DNA of 64,000 bases, taken from NCBI GenBank assembly GCA_021287065.1, contig JAJTBE010000190.1, positions 1 through 64,000 of the forward strand, in the 5' to 3' direction. Numbering within the stretch: the stretch's first letter is position 1; every line of letters begins with the position of its first letter. A model generated the notes under the pieces. That model ran no database searches. It had not been told where the DNA came from and saw only the letters and a program-made list of their open reading frames with translations. Source of the stretch: Bacillota bacterium. GTDB lineage: Bacteria; Vulcanimicrobiota; JAJTBE01. A program made the position numbers and the translations under genes. Below, one piece after another: positions 8,641 through 17,105 of this stretch.

Positions 8641-10725
8641 ATGAGCACACTCGAAAAGGAAACCACCCCGTTTCCCGTTATCAGAAAAAGGGACGGGAGG
8701 TTGACCCGTTTCGATATCAAAAAAATCGCAAACGCCATTCATCAGGCATTTTTCGCCACAGGCATCGATAATCCCGATCTGTGCAAAGAACTTGCCGATA
8801 CAGTAGTTAAAGAGCTGCTTGAATCAGCACAGGGAAATGTCCCGCAGGTCGAAGACATTCAGGATGCTGTAGAAAGAATTCTCATCCGTGAAAGATACGA
8901 CAGAGCTGCCAAAGCTTTTATTCTCTACAGGGCAAAAAGGACGAGCATCAGAGAAGGCAAATCGGAGCTTCTCGACAGCGTTGAAACAATTCTTACCGAA
9001 ACTCGCAAGGAAACCCCTCAAGGCTTCAACTCCGCCAGCGCCAAAATGATGAAAATTTCAGCCGCTGCCAGCAGAGCTTTCTATCTGACCAGAATCATAC
9101 CCAGCCAGTTCTCTGAAGCACACAACAGAGGCGATATTCACATACACGATCTGGATTATTACAGCAAAACCCTCCAATCATTGCAGATTCCCCTTTTCCA
9201 GATGCTTGAGAACGGATTTTCATCGGGTTTCGGCAGAATCAGAAACCCCAAACATATCTCAACCATAGGCGCTCTTACTGCTATCATAATTCAGAGCTGC
9301 CAGAACGACATGCACGGCGGACAGTGCATTCCCGCATTTGACGAGCAGATTGCAAGATATCTCAGAAACCGGGGTATTACCCTTGATAGCAGAGAAGTCC
9401 GTCAGACAATGCAGGGTCTGGTTTACAACCTCAACATGATGTATTCACGCATGGGCGAACAGGTTCCCATGAGCACCATAAACATTGGTCTTGATACATC
9501 CACAGAAGGCAGAATGATCACCGACGGCCTCCTCAGCGCGCTGGAGGAAGGTCTCGGCTGCGGTGAAACGCCAATATATCCCTGGGTGGTTTTCCATGTT
9601 AAGGAAGGCGTCAACTTTAACGAAGGAGACCCCAACCACGATCTGCTCCATAAAGCAGTCAGAGTTTCGTGCAGAAGGATGAACCCTGTTTTCGCATTCG
9701 AAGACGCCCCCATCAACAAAGATGCAGGTTTAATCTCCTATCAGGGAACCGGCGAGCGAAACGCCGCAAACACCCCGTTCTACTGGGATCCCGAACGGAT
9801 TGGCGAACTCACGGAGAACAGAGATCCCTGGGGCTGGGGAAGCATAGCACAGGTTACAGTCAACCTCCCCAGAGTTGCATTTAAAATTGCACATAAGAGA
9901 AAAGATTTTTTAATTGAATCATATTATAGTGAAATCAGGCGTTCCCTTGAGATAGCTGCAAGGCAGCTCGCCCACAGGAGAGATGTTCTCTCAGGGTTGC
10001 ACGCAAGCGAAATTCCATTTGTAATGGGTGAAAAGCTTTACAGAGGAAGCAACGGATTATCATCAGGAGACAGTATAGAAAAAGCTCTTCAGAATGGCAT
10101 TAATACAATAGGGTTTGCAGGACTTGCCGAATCACTGTTTATCCTTTACGGCAAGAGCTACGGCAGAGATGAAAAGCTGCAGGAATTTGCCCTTGAAGTG
10201 GTTGATTATATGGTTGAAAAGGTAAAGGAACTTTCGAGGGAATTTGAGGCTACATTTGTTCTTTCGGCATCATCTTCAGGTTATGCAGCCCACCGGTTCC
10301 CCATTCTTGACAGAGCTGAATTCAGCGCTGTTCCTTTTGTAACAGATAAAAAATACTACAATCAGGGTTTTTCCCTTCAGGCAACTGAAGAGATTCCCTG
10401 GGAAACAAAACTTGAAGTGGAAGGTAAATTCCACAACAAAGTTCAGGGCGGACATTTTACATTCCTGGAATCGGAAGAAATGCCCACACCACCGACTTAT
10501 TTTGAAGTTCTTCGTAAAATGAAGGAATCAGGAATTGCTCTCGGCGGTATATCTTTCCCTCTGGTGGAATCCCTTGAAGATGGTTCATACGGTGAAAAAG
10601 CCCTTCAAACAGGAGGAAAGCTGAGAAAAATCCGCAGAGCAGCAGGTATGTTAATGCCTCTCGATCATATCAACGATGGACTTAAAGATGAGCTTGAACG
10701 GCGGCATTTTGATCTGAGATTATAA
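8641..10725 (+). CDS. anaerobic ribonucleoside-triphosphate reductase homologue (NrdD-like) with atypical catalytic sites
   Basis: This 694-residue protein has an N-terminal ATP-cone (about residues 12-105) and the NrdD barrel, with landmarks HIHDLDYY (167-174), QNDMHGGQ (221-228) and NLPRVAF. Class III reductases make dNTPs without oxygen using a glycyl radical and a thiyl cysteine. Several expected residues are absent: the cysteine after HIHDLDYY is Ser180, the usual MGCR thiyl-cysteine motif after residue 350 is replaced by a Cys-free stretch, and the two C-terminal CxxC zinc pairs are missing. Gly669 in RRAAGM aligns with the radical glycine of RVxGY. No nrdG activase is nearby. It is either a divergent enzyme or an inactive paralogue, perhaps regulatory. 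Confidence 0.75.
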   Translation: MSTLEKETTPFPVIRKRDGRLTRFDIKKIANAIHQAFFATGIDNPDLCKELADTVVKELLESAQGNVPQVEDIQDAVERILIRERYDRAAKAFILYRAKRTSIREGKSELLDSVETILTETRKETPQGFNSASAKMMKISAAASRAFYLTRIIPSQFSEAHNRGDIHIHDLDYYSKTLQSLQIPLFQMLENGFSSGFGRIRNPKHISTIGALTAIIIQSCQNDMHGGQCIPAFDEQIARYLRNRGITLDSREVRQTMQGLVYNLNMMYSRMGEQVPMSTINIGLDTSTEGRMITDGLLSALEEGLGCGETPIYPWVVFHVKEGVNFNEGDPNHDLLHKAVRVSCRRMNPVFAFEDAPINKDAGLISYQGTGERNAANTPFYWDPERIGELTENRDPWGWGSIAQVTVNLPRVAFKIAHKRKDFLIESYYSEIRRSLEIAARQLAHRRDVLSGLHASEIPFVMGEKLYRGSNGLSSGDSIEKALQNGINTIGFAGLAESLFILYGKSYGRDEKLQEFALEVVDYMVEKVKELSREFEATFVLSASSSGYAAHRFPILDRAEFSAVPFVTDKKYYNQGFSLQATEEIPWETKLEVEGKFHNKVQGGHFTFLESEEMPTPPTYFEVLRKMKESGIALGGISFPLVESLEDGSYGEKALQTGGKLRKIRRAAGMLMPLDHINDGLKDELERRHFDLRL

Positions 10726-10794
10726 TTAATAAGACAAATATTGATATTGTCCCGGTAACCTTAATTTGGATTAATATCAAATGGAGGGACGGAT

Positions 10795-12369
10795 ATGGCT
10801 TCCAAAGCTGAACAGATTCAGGAGATTCTGAACGAACTGGGAGAGCAGGTCAGTCAAACCGGAGATCAGCAGCTTATTTCAGCGTTCGAAAAAATATACG
10901 ACCGTCTCGACGAGGCAAGAAAATGCCTTGAGAAGGGGGAAGATTCCACAGGGAAAAAACTGACTTCCCGTGCCATCGGCTTATTTGTGCTGAAAACATG
11001 GAGAATGACGGTTCAGCCTGATTTTAACAAATTTCTTGTAAAAAAAGCCCCAAGGCAGTATCGCAAGCTTACCATGCTTTTTGAGAAGATCCATCAGTTT
11101 ACTGTGGAAACTCTCGGATATGACTATAAGCAGTATAAGAAATGCGAGGATGAATTTGTTAAGATATATCCTTTCCTTCAGGAAGCTGAAAAAGGATTCC
11201 GCCTTGCAGGAGAGCGGGAGGAAGATGGAGAGAAAGCCAAATTCCTCACAGAGCGTGCAGATGATCTGAATTTTATTATATTTGCCATTTTCGGAGGCAA
11301 GGATAAAAAGGGAAGCATTCTTGCCCAGCCTGAGATAGAAGAGAAAGTTTCCATTTTCTGGAGTAAAATAGCAAATATCGAATGGGACAGCTATATAACA
11401 AACACTCTGAGAAACCCCACATTTGTCCTGAACGATACAGGTAAACGATATCCAGAGATAATGGATTCACTACTTATCAAAAAATTCATGCCCACAAGAG
11501 AGATTCCCAAAGAGAAGGAGAAGGCTGCTGCCATCAGTCTGGATACTGATGCAAAACATCTTGAGTTTGAAAAAGGCACACACAAGCCCATGAAAAAGAA
11601 GGGAACTGTTGCAACAGGTCCCAAAATTGCAGCTACAAAAAAGATTGGTGGAAAAACCGGCAAGGTCATGCCCCGGAGGGATAGTTCAAAATTCAGGGAT
11701 TCGATGTACGGCCAGAGACCTGACAGGCTGGAAAACGAAGGGGAAGAAACAGCAAGGGATTATATGAATGATTCCGGAGAGATTGAAGATGTTGGAACCG
11801 GAGGATATAACAGCCCGGAGATAATGCTCCCTGAAGAGCAGCTTATGCCTGAATCTGCTCAGGATACTGCTTCGGAAGGTTTTTCACATAACACATCTGT
11901 GGATGATGATCCCCCCGGCGAAATAATTTCCCCTCCGCAGGCAACGGTATCATACAATGACAGCAATAATGCGACTGATACAGATGATGAGCAGCTTCCG
12001 GAGCTGCCGCCGGAAATTCCTGATTTTGAAGAACCAATAACGCCTGAGCCTATAAGTGTTGAACCTCAGTTTATTGCACCTCAGCCTGCTGCACCACCGC
12101 CTGTTGAAGTTCCAATAGCCCAGGAGCCTGAGAAAAAAGCAGGTTATAATGACGAATCCGCAGTTTATTCATACAGTGCAAAGAAACAGAAAGAGCAGGA
12201 AGAACATTCGTCAAAGGAGACTGAAGCTTCCGTAAAGGCAAAAACTGAAACCGGAGTGCAGCCTCAGCAGGAAGAAAAGAAAAAAGGATGCCTGCCTTTT
12301 ATGATAGGAATATCAGGTGCAGCCATCCTTGTATGTTATTATCTTTTTACTCTGATTTCAGGAAAATAA
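10795..12369 (+). CDS. unknown protein with helical N-domain, disordered middle and C-terminal membrane anchor
   Basis: I do not recognise this 524-residue protein. Residues 1-220 are soluble and probably helical, with many Lys, Glu and Gln. Residues 230-480 are low-complexity and acidic, rich in Pro, Glu and Gln, and probably disordered. A single hydrophobic segment (about 498-520) after Lys-Lys-Gly-Cys-Leu-Pro ends the protein, as in tail-anchored membrane proteins with the bulk in the cytoplasm. A GGAGG site lies before the ATG. It follows the NrdD-like gene by 69 bases and its stop directly abuts the convergent DUF3060 gene. Confidence 0.75.
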   Translation: MASKAEQIQEILNELGEQVSQTGDQQLISAFEKIYDRLDEARKCLEKGEDSTGKKLTSRAIGLFVLKTWRMTVQPDFNKFLVKKAPRQYRKLTMLFEKIHQFTVETLGYDYKQYKKCEDEFVKIYPFLQEAEKGFRLAGEREEDGEKAKFLTERADDLNFIIFAIFGGKDKKGSILAQPEIEEKVSIFWSKIANIEWDSYITNTLRNPTFVLNDTGKRYPEIMDSLLIKKFMPTREIPKEKEKAAAISLDTDAKHLEFEKGTHKPMKKKGTVATGPKIAATKKIGGKTGKVMPRRDSSKFRDSMYGQRPDRLENEGEETARDYMNDSGEIEDVGTGGYNSPEIMLPEEQLMPESAQDTASEGFSHNTSVDDDPPGEIISPPQATVSYNDSNNATDTDDEQLPELPPEIPDFEEPITPEPISVEPQFIAPQPAAPPPVEVPIAQEPEKKAGYNDESAVYSYSAKKQKEQEEHSSKETEASVKAKTETGVQPQQEEKKKGCLPFMIGISGAAILVCYYLFTLISGK

Positions 12370-12786
12370 TCATGGAGTTTTTGTCAGAGTGTTATCATAT
12401 CCCAGTGAATTGAAAGCGGGTTTTTTCTGGTTGAGTTTTTCCGAATAGGAGATTCTGTTGGAACTCCCCATGGCACTGATTGATGAAATTCTGCAGTTCA
12501 TCCTGATTGTGTTGTTGCTTCCGTTGATGCTAATGCTGCTGCAAGTGCCGGTTAAAGTGATTTTGTTGTTGCTGCCGTTCACTGTAATGCTTGTGTTGCT
12601 GCAATTATACGCCAAATCTTTGCCACTGTCGTTTATAGACAGGGTTGCTCCGGCTTCAATCCCTTTTGATGCAGGTTTGGAGCCGCCTCCGTCAACAGTT
12701 TTGCCCGAAGACTGTGCATAAGAGACTGAGAAGAACGCCAGTATTCCCATCAGGCAGACAGTAAGGATTAATAATCCTTTTTTCAT
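12370..12786 (-). CDS. secreted DUF3060 protein
   Basis: The mature protein is a small repeat-rich beta structure with recurring Asn-Gly-Ser-Asn-Asn steps and isoleucine/threonine ladders (Ile-Thr-Val-Asn-Gly-Ser-Asn-Asn, Ile-Ser-Ile-Asn-Gly-Ser-Asn-Asn), as in the DUF3060 family. MKKGLLIL starts a signal peptide ending near Ser-Tyr-Ala. I chose the ATG at 12786 because GAGGTG lies eight bases upstream; an upstream ATG at 12801 would overlap that site. It is the last gene of the minus-strand run that includes the MFS transporter, 18 bases away. Function is unknown. Confidence 0.72.
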   Translation of the reverse strand: MKKGLLILTVCLMGILAFFSVSYAQSSGKTVDGGGSKPASKGIEAGATLSINDSGKDLAYNCSNTSITVNGSNNKITLTGTCSSISINGSNNTIRMNCRISSISAMGSSNRISYSEKLNQKKPAFNSLGYDNTLTKTP

Positions 12787-12804
12787 AACAATACACCTCA
12801 TATT

Positions 12805-14034
12805 TCAGGATGTAACTGTTTTTGCTTCTTCTGCCGGAATTTCCTTCTGTTCTTTTTTATCACCTATGAATATAAATCCAAGAATTACCCATACAACTAT
12901 CAGAATCGTGCAGAAATCGGTGATTTTGTGAAGGGGGAATTTATCGATAAAGAATCCCGCAGCCGCCATGCCTATTGCTACGACGGTATAGACAAGGGCT
13001 ACAGTTGAACCGTAAACTCTTCCCCTTATTTCGTTGGGTGATTCTTTCATAAGAACGGTATTGAAAAGGACATTTGAGATTCCATCCCCTACTCCACCCA
13101 AAAAGATAAAGGCAAGAGCAAGATAAAGGTTCTGCATTCTGAATGTAAGGCCCATACCCACAGCCATGAGAAGAACGGATATGCTGAAGAGTTTTTTGGG
13201 GGAAACAGTGATTTTCTTTGTAATCGTATTAACTATAAGAGAGCCGGTGAATTCGCCCATTGCCCAGACAGCAACAAGCCATCCGTAGGCGGCGCCTTTT
13301 GCCAGATGAAAGCTTTTTGAAAATATGGGAAGAGCTGTGTTGTAGGATCCACTTCCCAGAGCATCCACAAGCCTGACGAAAGTGAGGAAAATGAGAGCGG
13401 ATTTTCCCATAAAGAAAACCCACGCAGTACGGAATCCTTCGAAGATTCCTCCCTTTGAGGACTTACTCCCCGATAGTCCCGGTACAGTAATAAGCAATGA
13501 GCAGATAACCGAAACCACGAAAGTTGCGGAGTCAACAATAAATACGACTTTGTATGTGAAGGCATTGACCAGCAGCGCTCCGAGGGATGGCCCAAGAACC
13601 ATAATAACCGATACTGTCATTCTGTTTATGGAATTTGCCTCAAGCAGGTCTTCTTTTTCCACAATATTGGGGAGAAAAGAACCGTTTGCCGCCATAAATA
13701 TTTTATCTATGGCGGAAATAATAAATCCGATAATAAAAATTGTGGTAATATCTCCGGCAAAAAGGAAACCCAGAACAAGTATAGCTCTTATGGTATCACA
13801 GACAATCATGATTGTCCGGCGGGGGTATCTGTCGGCAAAATAGCCCCCTATGGAACCAAACAGAAGTGATGGCAGCATTCTCGCCACAAGAAACAGGCCC
13901 AGGATTTTTCCGGAGCCTGTCAGTTGATATACATAGAGGTTGAGACCTACAAAGTTGATCCAGTTGCCCATTCCCGACAGGGATTGTCCGAACCACTGGA
14001 GCATGAAGTTTCGGTTATGGAATAGTTTTTTCAT
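12805..14034 (-). CDS. major facilitator superfamily transporter
   Basis: This 409-residue protein has about 12 hydrophobic helices and the MFS loop signature Gly-Gly-Tyr-Phe-Ala-Asp-Arg-Tyr-Pro-Arg-Arg between helices 2 and 3. It resembles the MFS_3/enterobactin-exporter-like branch, which often exports drugs or siderophores. Its ATG overlaps the stop of the DUF4127 gene in ATGA, so translation is probably coupled. The substrate is unknown. Confidence 0.85.
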   Translation of the reverse strand: MKKLFHNRNFMLQWFGQSLSGMGNWINFVGLNLYVYQLTGSGKILGLFLVARMLPSLLFGSIGGYFADRYPRRTIMIVCDTIRAILVLGFLFAGDITTIFIIGFIISAIDKIFMAANGSFLPNIVEKEDLLEANSINRMTVSVIMVLGPSLGALLVNAFTYKVVFIVDSATFVVSVICSLLITVPGLSGSKSSKGGIFEGFRTAWVFFMGKSALIFLTFVRLVDALGSGSYNTALPIFSKSFHLAKGAAYGWLVAVWAMGEFTGSLIVNTITKKITVSPKKLFSISVLLMAVGMGLTFRMQNLYLALAFIFLGGVGDGISNVLFNTVLMKESPNEIRGRVYGSTVALVYTVVAIGMAAAGFFIDKFPLHKITDFCTILIVVWVILGFIFIGDKKEQKEIPAEEAKTVTS

Positions 14035-15596
14035 TTTTCCAGTTCAAACGAAGTTTCAAAGAGTCTTCCCCAGGGAAGGGAGATATTTTTGATTTTCCAG
14101 GGCTTAAAGGTATGTTTGCAACCGGTTGAAATGTCATACACTTCCTTACCTTCAAGGCTCTTCATCAGAGTATTGAACCGATTTTCCATTCTCATTCTCA
14201 AACTGCGTTCAAATTCAGGAAGTTTTTTACCTATTCCAAACATGGAAACACCCTTAAACAGTGCTTCACGGCTTAGCTGCTGACGGATATCCGACTGATA
14301 AATCCAGTCATCGGTAAATCTTTCAAGAAGCATATTGATTTGAGCTTCAAGGGTTGAGCAGGTGCCTTCTTTTCCCTTATTGATTTCTTTGGACACAAAC
14401 CGGATTACGGACTGCGCCACAGCGGTCCCCACCGTATTTCCCGCAGTATTCCAGGCAGCATAAGAGAAAAGCTTCAGTACATTAATCTTTTTAAGCAGAA
14501 TATCAACAAGACTGTTATCGGCGCCATTGGCATAATATACATCCGCAACAGCGACATTTCTGCCGTTGACCACCATTCTGCCGATAGAGAGGGCAAATGG
14601 GTCGTAATTATGACCGATATTCATAAAAAGATTCTGGCCCGATGCTTCCTTCTGGCTTCCCGCAGGATTATGAACAAACAGAAGAATATCCGCATCTTTC
14701 ATAATATCGGTTTTAGCAGCTCCGCTAATCTTTATATGCAGATCAACAAGCTCCTCAAAGGACCTGTCTTCATACCTGCCGACGGTCTTTTTTCCGTCAG
14801 GGTGTGAATAAACCGCATGTATTGTGGGATGAATCCCCGTCAGTGCACATAAAAGCTCGGCGAGAAGCAGTGATGTTGACTCATCGGTTCCGGGTGCAAT
14901 GGATACAGTATTACCAAGGTTTGTCCGGTTTACAATCTCTTCAAGCTCTTCCCTTTCGAGAATGTTTAATCCGACAGTTTTACTGTCATCAAGACCTATG
15001 AGAAGTCTGTCAAAAACTCCCTGACCTGCGTATTCGAGGAGTTTTTTATTTACAGTGAAATTTCTTTCCCTCGAAGCCAGATATTCTGAAAGAACTTCAG
15101 CAGGAATATCTTCACCGATTTTCTCAACCAGTTCCTTTGATTTGGCATTGCCTTTTTTTGCGTGGTAGCTTTCCGTTGAATAGCCGATAACTTTTTCGAT
15201 AAGGGGAATCAAACCAACATCGGTATATGTTGGGGTAACTCTCATCAATGAGCTGAAGGCAAATATCTTTCCGAAATTATTTTTTCCTGATTTTAACACA
15301 TCAATCAATTTCTGTAGTCTGCCAAGCACAGTGTCCCTGTCTGAGAGCATCTTGCGGGAAGCTACAAGTCCGCCGTAAACGAACATATCGGTAGCTATGA
15401 TTGTTCCCTGAAATTTGCCTCCAACTTTGCTTAACCATTGGATCAGCTCTTCACACTTACCCGGTTCCATAAATTTCCCAAGTAATTCCGCAGGAGGCGA
15501 CACCATTTCAACGCCTGCAATTTTAGCCAGTTCTACAGGCATTTTAAATGTGCAGGGGCGATCATCAATTGGGATAAATAGGAATCTATAATTCAT
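14031..15596 (-). CDS. DUF4127 family protein
   Basis: This 521-residue protein opens with the hallmark strand Phe-Ile-Pro-Ile-Asp-Asp-Arg-Pro and has the family's further Asp- and Asn-containing motifs, such as Asp-Met-Phe-Val-Tyr-Gly-Gly-Leu and Leu-Phe-Val-His-Asn-Pro. The family is uncharacterised; charged residues clustered in loops suggest an enzyme, which is inference. It has no signal peptide. It lies between a zf-TFIIB protein gene (12 bases upstream) and the MFS gene (4-base overlap), all in one direction. A GAGGAG site precedes the ATG. Confidence 0.8.
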   Translation of the reverse strand: MNYRFLFIPIDDRPCTFKMPVELAKIAGVEMVSPPAELLGKFMEPGKCEELIQWLSKVGGKFQGTIIATDMFVYGGLVASRKMLSDRDTVLGRLQKLIDVLKSGKNNFGKIFAFSSLMRVTPTYTDVGLIPLIEKVIGYSTESYHAKKGNAKSKELVEKIGEDIPAEVLSEYLASRERNFTVNKKLLEYAGQGVFDRLLIGLDDSKTVGLNILEREELEEIVNRTNLGNTVSIAPGTDESTSLLLAELLCALTGIHPTIHAVYSHPDGKKTVGRYEDRSFEELVDLHIKISGAAKTDIMKDADILLFVHNPAGSQKEASGQNLFMNIGHNYDPFALSIGRMVVNGRNVAVADVYYANGADNSLVDILLKKINVLKLFSYAAWNTAGNTVGTAVAQSVIRFVSKEINKGKEGTCSTLEAQINMLLERFTDDWIYQSDIRQQLSREALFKGVSMFGIGKKLPEFERSLRMRMENRFNTLMKSLEGKEVYDISTGCKHTFKPWKIKNISLPWGRLFETSFELEK

Positions 15597-15608
15597 ACTG
15601 CTCCTCTT

Positions 15609-16388
15609 TCAGTCAAATAAATCAATTACAAAACCTGCAAATTCCATTGCAAGTTCGACAACAACATCACCGGCTCCCGACAATATGCCGGGGTCTCCTG
15701 ATGCAGCTGTCATTGCTGTGCCGGCAATACCGGCATTCAGATGGCTTTCCGGATGGTATCCCTGTTCCATAGGGGGCAATGAGGATTCTCTTCTTTTTTT
15801 AGCCTGTTCGGGCATTGCCCTTGCAATATCCTCGATTGTTCCCCCCTCCCTGAGTTCAATGGCAACCGGATCATCACCTTTAACAAGTAGTTCCTCGTTT
15901 ACCGGTGTTTGGACCACAGGTGCGTTTTGACCGGGAGATTTTATTCTTTCTTCAATAATTCCATCTTCAGTAACACGGATTACTTCTTCCCAGCCTTCAT
16001 CAGGCATAGTATCAGAAGCTTGTCCCACAGGTTTTTTCTTAACTTTTCCCGCTTTTTCGGTGTAATAGTTAAGTATTTTGGATAATTCACCTCTGTCGAA
16101 CCATAATCCGCTGCAATCATTGCAATAGTCAACATTGACATCTATATGGTTAACCACTTGCATATTTTTCTGACAGCGGGGGCATTTTCTGCTGCCTTCG
16201 CCAATTATCTTCCTTCGATCATCAAGACAGTAGCCGGACAGAAGTTTAAAAGGTATCTTCCTGTTTTTTATATATGCAGCAAGCTCGTGTCTGTCGAACC
16301 ATAAGCCTCCGCACATTTTACAGGCATCTATTTCGATATTGTAGAAAATCTGTGTATTCATCGGCAAAACACAACTTGGGCAGTCCAT
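15609..16388 (-). CDS. zf-TFIIB domain protein with two zinc-binding modules
   Basis: Two zf-TFIIB modules are visible in this 259-residue protein. The first has CPSC at residues 3-6 and CKMCGGLWFDR; the second has CPRC and CNDCSGLWFDR around residues 70-105. The WFDR-x-EL ending is diagnostic of the family. The C-terminal half is acidic and then Gly/Ala-rich with a hydrophobic end (about 215-255) that may touch the membrane. Function is unknown; zinc binding is predicted from the cysteines. It is 12 bases from the DUF4127 gene and is likely cotranscribed. Confidence 0.8.
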   Translation of the reverse strand: MDCPSCVLPMNTQIFYNIEIDACKMCGGLWFDRHELAAYIKNRKIPFKLLSGYCLDDRRKIIGEGSRKCPRCQKNMQVVNHIDVNVDYCNDCSGLWFDRGELSKILNYYTEKAGKVKKKPVGQASDTMPDEGWEEVIRVTEDGIIEERIKSPGQNAPVVQTPVNEELLVKGDDPVAIELREGGTIEDIARAMPEQAKKRRESSLPPMEQGYHPESHLNAGIAGTAMTAASGDPGILSGAGDVVVELAMEFAGFVIDLFD

Positions 16389-16400
16389 AGGTTCACTTCC

Positions 16401-16820
16401 TTACTTTTTCACCTGTTCTCTTGTTTCCTGCATATATTTCCAGTTACCGTTTTCTTCCATAAATGTAACAGTGGCTTTGTAGCTGAACTGGGTGCCTTCC
16501 TTACCTTCCCTGCCGATACCTTCATACTTCAGCACCGCCTGTTTGCCGTTGATTTTTACATCTTTCACGGTAAATTCTTCAGGAAGGGTTCCTCTCTGAA
16601 CAGCCAGATATGTCTTTTTAACACTGTCAGGCTGTTTTGTATAAAAGTCAACCATTGTCTTGGGCAGGTATTTGCTTACTTCTTCAAATTTTCCATCTTT
16701 TACAGCTTTGATATACTTCTTAAATACTGCCTCAGGACTGTCTGATGCCCGGGAAATGCCGGACAGACCTGCAAAAAGCAAAAAAGCAAGACCGACAATA
16801 AATACAACTTTTTTCACCAA
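16401..16820 (-). CDS. small secreted protein, DUF4878/NTF2-like
   Basis: This 139-residue protein has a signal peptide (about residues 1-25, ending Ser-Arg-Ala-Ser) and a domain starting Ser-Pro-Glu-Ala-Val-Phe-Lys-Lys-Tyr-Ile-Lys-Ala-Val-Lys-Asp-Gly-Lys, the pattern of periplasmic DUF4878 or NTF2-like domains. The start is either TTG at 16820 or GTG at 16817; GGAGG lies 7 or 10 bases upstream respectively. It is the first gene of the five-gene minus-strand run. Its role is unknown. Confidence 0.65.
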   Translation of the reverse strand: MVKKVVFIVGLAFLLFAGLSGISRASDSPEAVFKKYIKAVKDGKFEEVSKYLPKTMVDFYTKQPDSVKKTYLAVQRGTLPEEFTVKDVKINGKQAVLKYEGIGREGKEGTQFSYKATVTFMEENGNWKYMQETREQVKK

Positions 16821-17105
16821 AACACATCCTCCTTACACTTTGCCGTTGTTATCCGTTTGTTGGATGTATCTTTTAATGTTGATAACAAAAAACCTGCCAT
16901 AAGAACGGACATTCGGACAAAAAAAAGCCCAATTATTATTATAAACACTTAAAAAAAAGCAACAACCGACTTTTTGTTAATTTCCCTTAACACTAAAGAC
17001 ATTTCGTTTCGGTTTCAGAATATGAATATTTAAAGGATTCCCTATTACGACACCGGTAAAGCTAAAGTCAGATAAATTAATAAAAGAGACGGAAAGGGAG
17101 CGGAG

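Noticed and set aside
8641-10725. NrdD homologue called as a frameshifted pseudogene
   Set aside because: The frame is open to the end and the C-terminus still aligns around Gly669, so loss of motifs is by substitution, not by frameshift.
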